Assembly: GCA_023436065.1 (NCBI GenBank)
Contig: JAEZKU010000028.1
Location: forward strand, 1-37,957
Source of the DNA: Bacillota bacterium
Lineage (GTDB): Bacteria; Bacillota; Clostridia; Lachnospirales; Lachnospiraceae
Direction: 5' to 3'
DNA length: 37,957 nt
Every line of letters starts with the position of its first letter. The stretch's first letter is position 1. Position numbers and translations under genes: made by a program. Under the pieces are notes generated by a model. That model saw only the letters and a list, made by a program, of their open reading frames with translations. It was not told where the DNA came from and made no database searches. Of this stretch, positions 1 through 8,121 are shown in pieces.

Positions 1-114
1 ATAGAAACAGACGTCTATAAGTGCATTATACTGCTATTTTAGAACCACGTAAACTGATAAAGAGCGATTTTAGTCCTGCAAAGTCATAGCTTTCAAATAA
101 TCATGAATTTACTT

Positions 115-236
115 TTTCACTCAACCATTCCGAAGTTTTTATTCTTATTTAATTGTCAAAATGTGCTTTGCACATTTCCAACCACAACAGATTGCCATTG
201 CATGCTAGCTTGCAGAGCAATCTGGTGCAGTACGCT
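115..236. repeat. Dispersed hairpin repeat, copy A
   Basis: The segment around 153-201 aligns by eye with the reverse complement of 19957-20004: roughly 38-39 of 48 positions match, with one single-base gap. Shared blocks include TGTCAA, ATGTGCTT, GCAC and TTTCCA. The copy holds a short GTGC-TTT-GCAC-like hairpin and a second stem in which CAGATTGC (188-195) pairs with GCAATCTG downstream. It lies in the noncoding stretch before the beta-helix gene. Its function is unknown; a family of intergenic hairpin elements is an inference from two copies. Confidence 0.6.
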
Positions 237-467
237 AAGTATTATAATGGGATATTCTATGCATACAGGAATAAACAGCAGATCAATTTGCAAATTCTAT
301 AGAAGGAGGGGCTCATATCTGTTATAATGAATCAAAGTACAGGTCAAGGGATAAACAGCATATTAGCCGAAGATGGATATAATCAGGCAGATAAACATCG
401 GGGATATAGTTTGGCAGGCGGTATGGCTGATCATAAATATACCTTAAGAAAGCAGGATGGAGTAACA

Positions 468-1730
468 ATGGAGTATAAGGATTATAACAGGATGAAAGCA
501 AAGCAAAGACACATTCAAAGAATAGGAATATTGGCGGTAGTGCTTATTACAGGTTTCTTCTTGATATGCAATACGATGCCCTTTGTGGCTCAGGCAAAGA
601 GTAAAGGCTCAGTTTATACCATTACTACGAAAAGTAAGCCCTGTGATAATTCTGCCAAATACACTACATATAATAAGTACACCAAGGACTACTATACGAT
701 TTTATCCTATCTAAAGAAGCTAGAAGAGGAAGGTGGCGGCACCCTGATCATAAAAAAAGGGGTCTATACAATTACGAATACGCTTTATGTTCCTTCTAAC
801 GTTACGATCAAGTTAAAGGATGGGGTAAAACTTGTGAAGGGAACGAAGACCGGAACGAGTAAGTTTGGAGCCTCCCATTCAATCTTCCAACTGTGCTCCA
901 ACCGCAACAGTACCAAGAAGGGCGCCTATAGCGAGTATAATGGGGAAGCTAATATAGCAATCCTTGGTGAGGGAAAAGTCGAAATTGATTTGAATTACGA
1001 TGCTGATACAGTTGGAATTATGATGGGCCATAATAGCGATATCACAATCAGCAATATTATATTCAGCAACATGTATCGTGGACATTTTATTGAACTGGAT
1101 GCATCTAAGGATGTAACGATTACAAAGTGCACTTTCCGGAATCATAAGGATTCTGCGAATAACAATAAAGAGGCAATCAATATTGATACGCCGGATAAGG
1201 TTACGCAGGGTTTTCATGCGGATTGGTCATCCTATGATAAGACGCCGAATAAAGATATCACAATTTCCGATTGTACCTTTACCGATTTGGAACGTGCAAT
1301 CGGTACACATAAGTATTCAGAAAATAAGCTGCATCAGAATATTCGGATATTAAATAATGTAATCAGCAATTGTGATCAGGATGCAATCCGTGTGATGAAC
1401 TGGGATAAGCCCGTCATCAAAGGAAACACGATTAGTAATGTGGCAGACAAAAAGGCCGGACTGAGAGCAATATTGATCAGCGGAGTGATAGATCCTCAGA
1501 TATCTGAAAATGTATTTCGAAGGGTATCCCGCTCGATGCAGATTATACCGTGGAAAAATGATGGAGCCGGCAGTGAATACAACATCATTTATAATGAAAT
1601 CAGTCCGGAATGTATCGAGCTGATGAAAAATAATGTGTTAGAAGAAAATGATGAAAATTTTATACGGTATAGTAAGACCTATCAGGAATATCAGAAAAAT
1701 ACGGAGAAAATACCCGTGAGAATAAATTAG
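468..1730 (+). CDS. Secreted right-handed beta-helix (pectate-lyase-like fold) protein
   Basis: A 420-residue protein with a basic N-terminus, a hydrophobic segment at about residues 19-37 and an Ala-X-Ala type cleavage site before KSKG, so it is probably exported. The mature part carries successive beta-helix rungs of the form ITISN.IF, VTITKCTF, ITISDCTF, IRILNNVI and VIKGNTIS. This is the pattern of the pectate lyase/NosD parallel beta-helix superfamily, which typically binds or cleaves polysaccharides. No catalytic residues can be assigned with confidence, so the substrate is open. The frame is open up to an ATG at 327, where a strong AAGGAGG (303-309) sits too far away (about 17 nt). I prefer the ATG at 468, which has GGAG five bases upstream and puts the signal peptide at the N-terminus. 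It is followed by a carbohydrate-esterase-like gene in the same direction. Confidence 0.75.
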   Translation: MEYKDYNRMKAKQRHIQRIGILAVVLITGFFLICNTMPFVAQAKSKGSVYTITTKSKPCDNSAKYTTYNKYTKDYYTILSYLKKLEEEGGGTLIIKKGVYTITNTLYVPSNVTIKLKDGVKLVKGTKTGTSKFGASHSIFQLCSNRNSTKKGAYSEYNGEANIAILGEGKVEIDLNYDADTVGIMMGHNSDITISNIIFSNMYRGHFIELDASKDVTITKCTFRNHKDSANNNKEAINIDTPDKVTQGFHADWSSYDKTPNKDITISDCTFTDLERAIGTHKYSENKLHQNIRILNNVISNCDQDAIRVMNWDKPVIKGNTISNVADKKAGLRAILISGVIDPQISENVFRRVSRSMQIIPWKNDGAGSEYNIIYNEISPECIELMKNNVLEENDENFIRYSKTYQEYQKNTEKIPVRIN

Positions 1731-1828
1731 CTTACATCGTTTTTTGTTTCTAAGATTAAAGTTTCAAAAGAGCACATCATTTTAATGCGAAAAGCAAATT
1801 GTGAGCAGATATGCAGGAGGGAGAAAGG

Positions 1829-2965
1829 ATGAAAGAAAATCAGAACTTGAAGGTAATCCCTTTATCAAAAATCGAGAATCTGAAGGTCCATGGAAGGACA
1901 ACCGGAGAGCTTTCGCCATTGACGCTTTTTTGGACTGGCAGCATGCTGGAGCTGAATGTGAACGGTTCGGAGTTATGGGTAGAGGTGGAAGCTGACTATG
2001 ATACATATGAACCCTGGATCAGTATTCAGGTAAACGGTGCGCAGGTAGGCAGAAGCATGCTGACGGCAGGGAAATACTGGCTCTGTGTGTTCCGGGGCAT
2101 GAACCCTGAGAAGGTAAAGAATGTACGAATCATAAAAGAGGTTCAAGCGATGAGCGGTGATCCGGCCTGCCTGCTGCAGCTGCATGCCGTGAAGTCTGAC
2201 GGAGAATTTCTGCCGATTGCTGATAAACCTTATAAGATAGAATTTATCGGAGACAGTCTTACCTCGGGAGAGGGACTGGTTGGTGCTGTCGGAGAACAGG
2301 ACTGGATTCCCATGTGGTTTGGCACAGATCGGAATTATGCTGTACTGACAGCACAGGCTCTCAATGCCGAATACAGGATTGTGTCCCAGAGTGGCTGGGG
2401 CGTTCTGAATGGCTGGGATAACAATCCCCATAGCAATCTGCCCGAGTACTATGAGAAAATCTGCGGTCTGGTGAACGGAGACAGAAATATTGCCCTTGGT
2501 GCTCACAGGGATCATGATTTCTCCTCCTGGCAACCGGAGTTCGTAGTAGTGAATCTGGGAACGAATGATACCGCTGCGTTTTATCAGCCGGAATGGAAGG
2601 ATGAAGTTGCCGGAGAGAGTCATAAGCTAAGATGTAAGGAGGACGGAAGCTTCCATGAGGAGGATTTAAGGGCAATTGAAATCTCAATTGTCAATTTCCT
2701 CATTAAGCTTCGTCGCTGTAACCCCAAGGCTCATATTGTCTGGGCCTATGGTATCATCGGTATTCCGATGATGCCGGTCATCTATCGGGCTTTTGAAGAG
2801 TATCAAAAGAACAGCAATGACACTAAGGTGAGCATCTTCCAGCTCCCGATTGCCTCCGAACCGGAGGAAGAGGGCTCCAGACAGCATCCCGGTACACTCG
2901 CACATGAAAGAATGGCTAGACAGCTGACAGTATACTTAAAGCGCATTCTGGAGAATACAAAATAA
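1829..2965 (+). CDS. SGNH/GDSL-type hydrolase, carbohydrate esterase family 2-like
   Basis: A 378-residue protein of two parts. The first ~130 residues look like the jelly-roll domain that precedes the catalytic domain in CE2 esterases. The SGNH hydrolase domain follows, with block I GDSLTSGEG (nucleophile Ser), a block III region VNLGTNDTAAF, and a C-terminal HPGTLAHERMA with the catalytic His. CE2 enzymes remove acetyl groups from plant polysaccharides; acetyl-xylan or glucomannan deacetylation is inference. There is no signal peptide, so the enzyme should act in the cytoplasm, perhaps on imported oligosaccharides. The ATG at 1811 overlaps the ribosome site AGGAGGG, so the ATG at 1829 is the real start. 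It ends 2 bp from the convergent MocR gene. Confidence 0.82.
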   Translation: MKENQNLKVIPLSKIENLKVHGRTTGELSPLTLFWTGSMLELNVNGSELWVEVEADYDTYEPWISIQVNGAQVGRSMLTAGKYWLCVFRGMNPEKVKNVRIIKEVQAMSGDPACLLQLHAVKSDGEFLPIADKPYKIEFIGDSLTSGEGLVGAVGEQDWIPMWFGTDRNYAVLTAQALNAEYRIVSQSGWGVLNGWDNNPHSNLPEYYEKICGLVNGDRNIALGAHRDHDFSSWQPEFVVVNLGTNDTAAFYQPEWKDEVAGESHKLRCKEDGSFHEEDLRAIEISIVNFLIKLRRCNPKAHIVWAYGIIGIPMMPVIYRAFEEYQKNSNDTKVSIFQLPIASEPEEEGSRQHPGTLAHERMARQLTVYLKRILENTK

Positions 2966-2967
2966 CA

Positions 2968-4308
2968 TTATCTATAATTCTCAGCCAGGACCTTGATGTA
3001 CTCAAGAATTGTATGGAGTGCATCGAGGTCTTCTTTTTGAACACCCGAAATACATAGTCTCAGACAGTTCCTGACTTCTCCCGGATAATTTGGATCAGAA
3101 GGTGAGATTTCTATCCCTGCGCCGGATAACCGATCCTTCAGCTCCTGTATGGATACCTGCTTTGGCAGTTCCAGCCAGAGAAATATTCCCTGCTTTGGTA
3201 CATGATAGGTTAGATCCGGAATATTGCTGCCGGACAGGATGGCCCTTGCCTTTTGCAGCTTAGCCTGATAGCAGGCCCTGGTTTTATTCAGATGTTTGTC
3301 GTACATGCCGGAGCGAATATAGAAATCAAGAGCACTCTGTGGTAGTCCTGAGGTACAAAGATCAAGCAGATATTTGACACGGACAGCCGCCTCTGTATAA
3401 GGCTCCGGCAGTACAGCCGCTCCCAGACGGATCCCGGGCATGAAGGATTTGGAGAAGCTGCATACATAAAAGGTGAGCTGATGCGTGTCATAATAATGGA
3501 GAGGGAGGTTGCGTCTGTCATTGCACAGGTCACCCAGATAATCATCCTCCAGGAGTAATACCTGATATTGAAAGCAAAGCTCTGCCAGTCTGACCTTATC
3601 CTTCTCCGACAGAGAATATCCGGTAGGATTGTGATAACGAGGCATGAGATAGAAGAGTCTGATCTGATTCGTCTGAAAAACTTCTTCCAGCTCCTTGATG
3701 GAAATACCGTCCTCAGTTCTGGTAATGCAGGTATAGTTGATATTGAGATCTTTGGCCATGGACAGGATGCAACTATAGGTGGGGGACTCGACCAGCAAAC
3801 TTCCATCCGTCTTATCATGGAATAATGCCTTAAGGATCAGATAGATAGCCTGCTGTGCTCCATGTGTAATCATCACCTGGGACAGGGGAGCATAGATCCC
3901 GTTCTGTTCAAAGCGTTCCTTAAGGGTAGCCCGTAGCGAGGTCAGTCCCAGAGGGGTATCATATAGGAACAGCTTCTTTTTGTACTCCTCAATAGAGCGG
4001 TTCATCGCATGGGTAAAGGGCTGATAGGGAATGAGGGACGGATCCGGCAAGACATTGGCAAAGTCAATGACCTTGTGTTCCACTGCAGTATTCTCCTCCA
4101 TACCGATCAGGTAATATCCACCCCTGGGTATGCTATACAGAATATGCTGCTCTTCCAGTTGACGACAGGCCTTATTTACCGTGATCTTATTCACGGATAA
4201 TTGTTCGGCTAAGCTTCGGCAGCCCGGAAGTCTCTGACCCTTCTTCAGCTCTCCCCGCGAAATCATAGTCTGAATATACTCACGAACCTTCTCGGTCTTG
4301 TTTTGCAT
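2968..4308 (-). CDS. MocR/PdxR-type regulator (GntR HTH fused to aminotransferase-like domain)
   Basis: A 446-residue protein with an N-terminal GntR winged helix (about 1-68, with SLAEQLSVNKITVNKA as recognition helix region) and a fold-type I aminotransferase-like domain (about 85-440). The PLP lysine is in SFSKSF, Lys287, and HNPTGY and EDDY motifs are present. MocR proteins use bound PLP or an amino-acid adduct to sense metabolites and usually control nearby genes of vitamin B6, amino-acid or transport metabolism. The sequence does not reveal the target. The start is supported by GGGAGG about 8 nt upstream. The neighbouring GNAT gene is divergent and has its own promoter within the 183-bp gap, so it is the obvious candidate target, by inference only. 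Confidence 0.88.
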   Translation of the reverse strand: MQNKTEKVREYIQTMISRGELKKGQRLPGCRSLAEQLSVNKITVNKACRQLEEQHILYSIPRGGYYLIGMEENTAVEHKVIDFANVLPDPSLIPYQPFTHAMNRSIEEYKKKLFLYDTPLGLTSLRATLKERFEQNGIYAPLSQVMITHGAQQAIYLILKALFHDKTDGSLLVESPTYSCILSMAKDLNINYTCITRTEDGISIKELEEVFQTNQIRLFYLMPRYHNPTGYSLSEKDKVRLAELCFQYQVLLLEDDYLGDLCNDRRNLPLHYYDTHQLTFYVCSFSKSFMPGIRLGAAVLPEPYTEAAVRVKYLLDLCTSGLPQSALDFYIRSGMYDKHLNKTRACYQAKLQKARAILSGSNIPDLTYHVPKQGIFLWLELPKQVSIQELKDRLSGAGIEISPSDPNYPGEVRNCLRLCISGVQKEDLDALHTILEYIKVLAENYR

Positions 4309-4418
4309 AATAGTATCCTCCCTCTATATTATTTCCGTGCAATGGAATGCAGGGAAAGTGAATGCCGGGTTTCATAGACGTGGGAAATCTGTAGTAGTAC
4401 AGAACAGAATTCGTGTAT

Positions 4419-4447
4419 TTGACCTAGTATTAATTCCATTATATAGT
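4419..4447 (+). promoter_or_regulatory. Sigma-A promoter of the GNAT gene
   Basis: TTGACC (4419-4424) and TATAGT (4442-4447) are separated by 17 bp and lie 45 bp before the GNAT start codon, in the gap shared with the divergent mocR-type gene. Confidence 0.65.
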
Positions 4448-4491
4448 AATCAGCATAGAATACAATACTTTTTACTGAGAGGATGATGATT

Positions 4492-5337
4492 ATGTTGAAA
4501 CTGGAACCGAAGGAGTATTCAAGGGTACTTGCAATGCTTCCGGTGGAGGGGATGAATACTCTGTTTGCAGAAGCTGTCTTAAAAGGGATGATCAAAGGAG
4601 AGGTGATTGCTGATGATCAGTTAGCATGGTTCTATATCCGGCATCCTTACCAAATGTCGTTATTGGTTGGCGTTCCTGAAGCAATTACTGATTATGATGA
4701 GCTAAAAGCATTTCTGATGAACAAGAATAAGCTAAGAAGTGAGATTGAATGGATGCAGGTATACCCCGAAGGCTTAAATCAATTGCTTGAGAAGATGCTG
4801 GACTATCCTCTGATTGATAAAGGACCGGATGAACAGTATCGTAAGCCGCTGCCTTTGGACGAGAATTGTAAAGTGATCAGATACCGCAGAAGTGATTTCA
4901 CTTTTCAAAGGGATCGTTATGAGACCTATCGTTATAAGAACCAATCGGGTAACATGAATATACTTGAGACGGATCTGGTTATTTATAATCAACTGGAGAA
5001 AGGAGTAGTACCGTCACTCTTCTGGGATAGCTATGAGGATTTTATCGCTCACGGAAAGGGATTTACCGCATATACTCCTGATGGAATACCTGCTTCGACT
5101 GCATTTGCTGCATTTGTCATCGGGAATCAATTTGAAATCGGTATTGAGACAATGGAGAAATATAGGGGACAGGGTTATGCCCATAGTGCCTGCTCTCGCC
5201 TGATAGAGTATTGCCTGGAGAAGGGTTACGAACCGGTATGGGGCTGTAACAGCGGGAATACCGGCTCCCGAAGTCTTGCACTGAAGCTCGGGTTTACAGA
5301 GACTGTGAGACGACCCTACTATCGTCTGCCGGTATGA
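4492..5337 (+). CDS. GNAT family N-acetyltransferase
   Basis: A 281-residue protein. The C-terminal third carries the GNAT acetyl-CoA signature: FEIGIETMEKYRGQGYA (beta4 followed by the R/Q-G-x-G/A pyrophosphate loop), then a helix and the closing SRSLALKLGF strand-helix. The N-terminal ~150 residues are probably the extra domain of GNAT proteins of the GCN5-like two-domain type. The substrate is unknown. Three ATGs are clustered at 4483, 4486 and 4492. GAGAGG at 4477-4482 is properly spaced only for 4492, so that start is used. The gene is monocistronic, with its own promoter, and is followed by the promoter of the ABC exporter operon. Confidence 0.78.
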   Translation: MLKLEPKEYSRVLAMLPVEGMNTLFAEAVLKGMIKGEVIADDQLAWFYIRHPYQMSLLVGVPEAITDYDELKAFLMNKNKLRSEIEWMQVYPEGLNQLLEKMLDYPLIDKGPDEQYRKPLPLDENCKVIRYRRSDFTFQRDRYETYRYKNQSGNMNILETDLVIYNQLEKGVVPSLFWDSYEDFIAHGKGFTAYTPDGIPASTAFAAFVIGNQFEIGIETMEKYRGQGYAHSACSRLIEYCLEKGYEPVWGCNSGNTGSRSLALKLGFTETVRRPYYRLPV

Positions 5338-5395
5338 TTCTTTCCAGTCTGAGTAAACGATAGAATTGGTGTAATTCATTATTGTTAATTATTTC

Positions 5396-5424
5396 TTGAC
5401 AATTCAAAACCCAGTCAGTATAAT
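5396..5424 (+). promoter_or_regulatory. Consensus sigma-A promoter of the ABC/ArsR operon
   Basis: A perfect TTGACA (5396-5401), a 17-bp spacer and a perfect TATAAT (5419-5424). The expected transcript start is near 5431. The -35 box coincides with an apparent TTG start of an extended reading frame, which shows the upstream extension of the first permease is not coding. Confidence 0.88.
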
Positions 5425-5447
5425 GCCCGTAACTTTTAGAAAGAGGG

Positions 5448-5475
5448 ATTTGATTAACTCAATAGTTAATCAAAT
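5448..5475. promoter_or_regulatory. Perfect 12-4-12 inverted repeat, probable ArsR-type operator
   Basis: ATTTGATTAACT (5448-5459), a 4-base spacer CAAT and the exact complement AGTTAATCAAAT (5464-5475). It lies about 17 bp downstream of the predicted transcription start and 19 bp before the first start codon. A dimeric winged-helix repressor bound here would block elongation or initiation. The ArsR-type protein at the end of this operon is the obvious ligand. The alternative is an RNA hairpin in the 5' UTR. Confidence 0.65.
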
Positions 5476-5494
5476 TCAAACAGGGAGGGCTGAA

Positions 5495-6307
5495 ATGGAT
5501 TTTAAAGTTTTACGGGGAACATTAAAAAAGGAGCTTATGACAAGGGTCAGAGCATATCCGATTGATTTTTTTATCGGAAATGTTCTGACCGGTTTTTATA
5601 CGCTTTTAGGAGCGTACATGCTTTACAAACTGCTCTTCGAGAAAAATCTGGATAGTAGCTTTCAAAGCTATACGGGCACGGGGGATTACATGAGCTATGT
5701 CATGGTCGGTAGTATGACCTATATCTTTGTAGTCAGAACCTGTCTCAACGTCAGTCGAAGTCTGATTACAGAATTGCGGGAAGGAACTTTGGAGAGCCTG
5801 ATGCTGGCACCCTTTCACAGGCTGGAATATTTTCTTGGAAATATGCTGGTTCAGACTGTCACGACAACGCTTGAGGTTCTGGTATGCCTGATCGTCGCAA
5901 TTCCTTTCGGGGTAGAATTCTCGCATTTCAATCCGGTAGGATTTCTCTTTGCTGCTGTTCTGGCATTATATTCCTTCTTCGGTATCTCGATGGTTCTTGG
6001 CTGTGTCATGCTATATACCCGTGATACATATTTGTCCCAGAATACACTGTTTGCATTGATTTTCCTAGTATGTGGTATAACCTTTCCGACTCAGTACCTT
6101 CCCGGGTGGCTGAGAGTGTTTGCCTCCGGGATACCAATTACCCAGGCAGTGAATATGATTCGGGGCAGTGTATTGATGGATTGGGGAATCAATGAACTGG
6201 TCACAGAAGCACTTTCAGTATTCCTAATCAGTTCGATCTATGTTGCGGTAGGATTTTTGTTAATGAAAAAATGTGAGCAAACAGCATTAGAAAAAATACA
6301 TGGATAA
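5495..6307 (+). CDS. ABC-2 type transporter permease
   Basis: A 270-residue integral membrane protein with about six hydrophobic segments. The N-terminal cytoplasmic stretch precedes IDFFIGNVLTGFYTLLGAYML, and a central amphipathic RSLITELREGTLESLMLAP matches the coupling-helix region of ABC-2 exporters. ABC-2 permeases export drugs, lipids or polysaccharides. The ATG at 5495 has GGGAGG (5483-5488) at proper spacing, and upstream sequence in frame is promoter and operator. It is the first gene of a four-gene operon, 12 bp before the ATPase. A second, different permease follows the ATPase, so the transporter is probably a heterodimer. The exported compound cannot be deduced. Confidence 0.85.
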   Translation: MDFKVLRGTLKKELMTRVRAYPIDFFIGNVLTGFYTLLGAYMLYKLLFEKNLDSSFQSYTGTGDYMSYVMVGSMTYIFVVRTCLNVSRSLITELREGTLESLMLAPFHRLEYFLGNMLVQTVTTTLEVLVCLIVAIPFGVEFSHFNPVGFLFAAVLALYSFFGISMVLGCVMLYTRDTYLSQNTLFALIFLVCGITFPTQYLPGWLRVFASGIPITQAVNMIRGSVLMDWGINELVTEALSVFLISSIYVAVGFLLMKKCEQTALEKIHG

Positions 6308-6319
6308 GGAGATTATCAT

Positions 6320-7294
6320 ATGATCAGGGCGGAACATTTGCAAAAGAAATTCATTGTCAAGGCGGGAAAGGGTATCCATAGGGAAAAGCAGACGGTTGAA
6401 GCTGTGAAGGATATCTCATTGCAGATTGAGAAGGGGAAGATTATCGGCTTGCTGGGAATCAACGGGGCAGGAAAAACAACAACGATAAAAATGCTGACAA
6501 CCTTGCTGGAGCCGACCGCAGGAAACTATTTTATGGATGATATCGATGCCGTGAAATATCCGATGGAGGTCAAGAAAAGAATCAATATGATTGCCGGTGG
6601 AGAGAGGATGATCTATTGGAGGCTCACTGCTTATGAAAATCTCTGGTATTACGGACAGATCTATAATGTACCTAATTCTATATTGAAGGCAAGAATAGAG
6701 GAGCTTCTTAAGCTGGTCGGGCTGGAGGGTAAGCGTAACATCCCTGTTGAGACCTTTTCTAAAGGAATGAAGCAGAGACTTCAGATAGCGAGAGGTTTGA
6801 TTAATGATCCGGAATATCTGTTTCTTGATGAACCTACCATTGGACTGGATGCAGTGGTGTCAAGGGAGTTAAGAAGTCATATCAGATACCTGGCAAAGGA
6901 GAAGAATAAGGGTATTCTTCTGACCTCCCACTATATGAAGGAGATTGAAGAGCTATGTGATTACATCTATATTCTAAATAATGGAACATTGATTAAACAA
7001 GGTACTGCAAAGGAACTTGCTGCAGATACCTTCAACAGGAAGAACTATATTCTTAAGCTTTACGAGCAGAAGGAAGCAGTACTGTCAGAGCTCGGTGCTG
7101 ATCTGAAACTCTTTGATCCCAGTGTGGAAATAAGGGAGGAGAATGATGCAATCAGCATCTATAGTAAAGAGAATATTTCTCAAAAGTTATCCGGGTACTG
7201 TGTCGAGAGGGGACTTTTCATCCGGGAAATGTATGAGAGAGAACCACAATTGGAGGATACCATCATTCAGCTATCGAAGGAGGTAGCAGTATGA
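6320..7294 (+). CDS. ABC transporter ATP-binding protein
   Basis: A 324-residue ATPase. Walker A is GINGAGKT (46-53), the signature loop is FSKGMKQ (146-152), Walker B is YLFLDE (166-171) and an H-loop occurs in LLTSHYMKE. The Q-loop region reads AGGERMIYWRLT rather than carrying the usual Gln; this GGER...YWR form recurs in a subset of ABC-2 drug/lipid exporter ATPases, so it probably reflects the subfamily rather than damage. About 100 C-terminal residues after the nucleotide-binding domain form the small accessory domain common in this group. The stop overlaps the next start by 4 bp, so translation is coupled to the second permease. Confidence 0.9.
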   Translation: MIRAEHLQKKFIVKAGKGIHREKQTVEAVKDISLQIEKGKIIGLLGINGAGKTTTIKMLTTLLEPTAGNYFMDDIDAVKYPMEVKKRINMIAGGERMIYWRLTAYENLWYYGQIYNVPNSILKARIEELLKLVGLEGKRNIPVETFSKGMKQRLQIARGLINDPEYLFLDEPTIGLDAVVSRELRSHIRYLAKEKNKGILLTSHYMKEIEELCDYIYILNNGTLIKQGTAKELAADTFNRKNYILKLYEQKEAVLSELGADLKLFDPSVEIREENDAISIYSKENISQKLSGYCVERGLFIREMYEREPQLEDTIIQLSKEVAV

Positions 7295-8100
7295 AGGCGT
7301 TCCTAAAAGTAATGATGGCTGAGATGAAGAAGCAGCATAAGAATTACTTTCATTCCAAGACGATTTATATATCTTTATTCCTATGGCCTTTGCTCAGCTT
7401 CCTTACTGCCTGTTATAATTTCCGGTCCTTTGACTTAAGCAAGAGTAAGGTGGCTTACATTACTGCAGATAATGTGGTAATATATCTGTTATTAGGATAT
7501 ATGTGCATGAGCTTCTTTCGGTCTCTGGTTCAATCCGCCTGGAGGTTCTCTTTTGAGCGGTTTCATGGGACTTTGGAGCTGATTTTCCTATCACCGGGCA
7601 ACCGGGCAGCAGTGCTTTTGGGGAATGCAATCTCCTCCGTGCTCGAAAGTGTTGTGGTCATTGTAATATTTACAGTCTGCATGCTGATCATGAAGGCAGA
7701 GGTGATCCAAATGCGGCTATTTCCATGTGTCATAGTGTTTTTCGTGGTTGTCGTTATGGCCGTCATCTGGGGGATGTTTTTGAATTCGCTCTTTCTGTTT
7801 TCAAGAGATTCGGGTTTCTTATTTACGGTGTTAGAAGAGCCCATGGAGATATTTTCGGGAATCAAGGTCCCCACAGTCTTATTTCCGTTCTGGGCAAAAG
7901 TAATCAGCGTGATATTCCCCCTGACCTATGCAGTAGAAGCGGTGCGGGAGGTTCTCTTACAGGGTAGCTCCTTGTATGAGGTCCGGGGCTTTCTGTTGAT
8001 CGGGGTATTGATCATAGGGATACTGCTGGCAGGGATCCTGATTATCCTGAGGATAGTAGAGCGGCACATTAGAATTACCGGAAATGTGACTTTATTCTAA
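7291..8100 (+). CDS. ABC-2 type transporter permease (second subunit)
   Basis: A 269-residue protein with about six membrane segments and a central ERFHGTLELIFLSPGNRAAVLLG, which corresponds to the conserved E-x-GT-LE-x-L coupling region of ABC-2 permeases (compare ELREGTLESLMLAP in the first permease). The two permeases are diverged paralogues and probably pair with two copies of the ATPase. The start overlaps the ATPase stop by 4 bp (ATGA). The regulator gene starts 21 bp downstream. Confidence 0.85.
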   Translation: MKAFLKVMMAEMKKQHKNYFHSKTIYISLFLWPLLSFLTACYNFRSFDLSKSKVAYITADNVVIYLLLGYMCMSFFRSLVQSAWRFSFERFHGTLELIFLSPGNRAAVLLGNAISSVLESVVVIVIFTVCMLIMKAEVIQMRLFPCVIVFFVVVVMAVIWGMFLNSLFLFSRDSGFLFTVLEEPMEIFSGIKVPTVLFPFWAKVISVIFPLTYAVEAVREVLLQGSSLYEVRGFLLIGVLIIGILLAGILIILRIVERHIRITGNVTLF

Positions 8101-8121
8101 AGCTTATAAAGGGGTGAAAGC

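Noticed and set aside
1..326. 74-codon frame at 103-327
   Set aside because: It lacks a ribosome site, crosses the hairpin repeat and shows no protein-like conservation.
1973..2623. 216-codon minus-strand frame antisense to the CE2-like esterase
   Set aside because: The forward gene has all SGNH blocks; the antisense frame shows no family features.
5396..5494. N-terminal extension of the first ABC permease from a TTG at 5396
   Set aside because: The TTG is the first three bases of a perfect -35 box. Promoter, operator and ribosome site occupy the region, and the ATG at 5495 has a well-spaced ribosome site.
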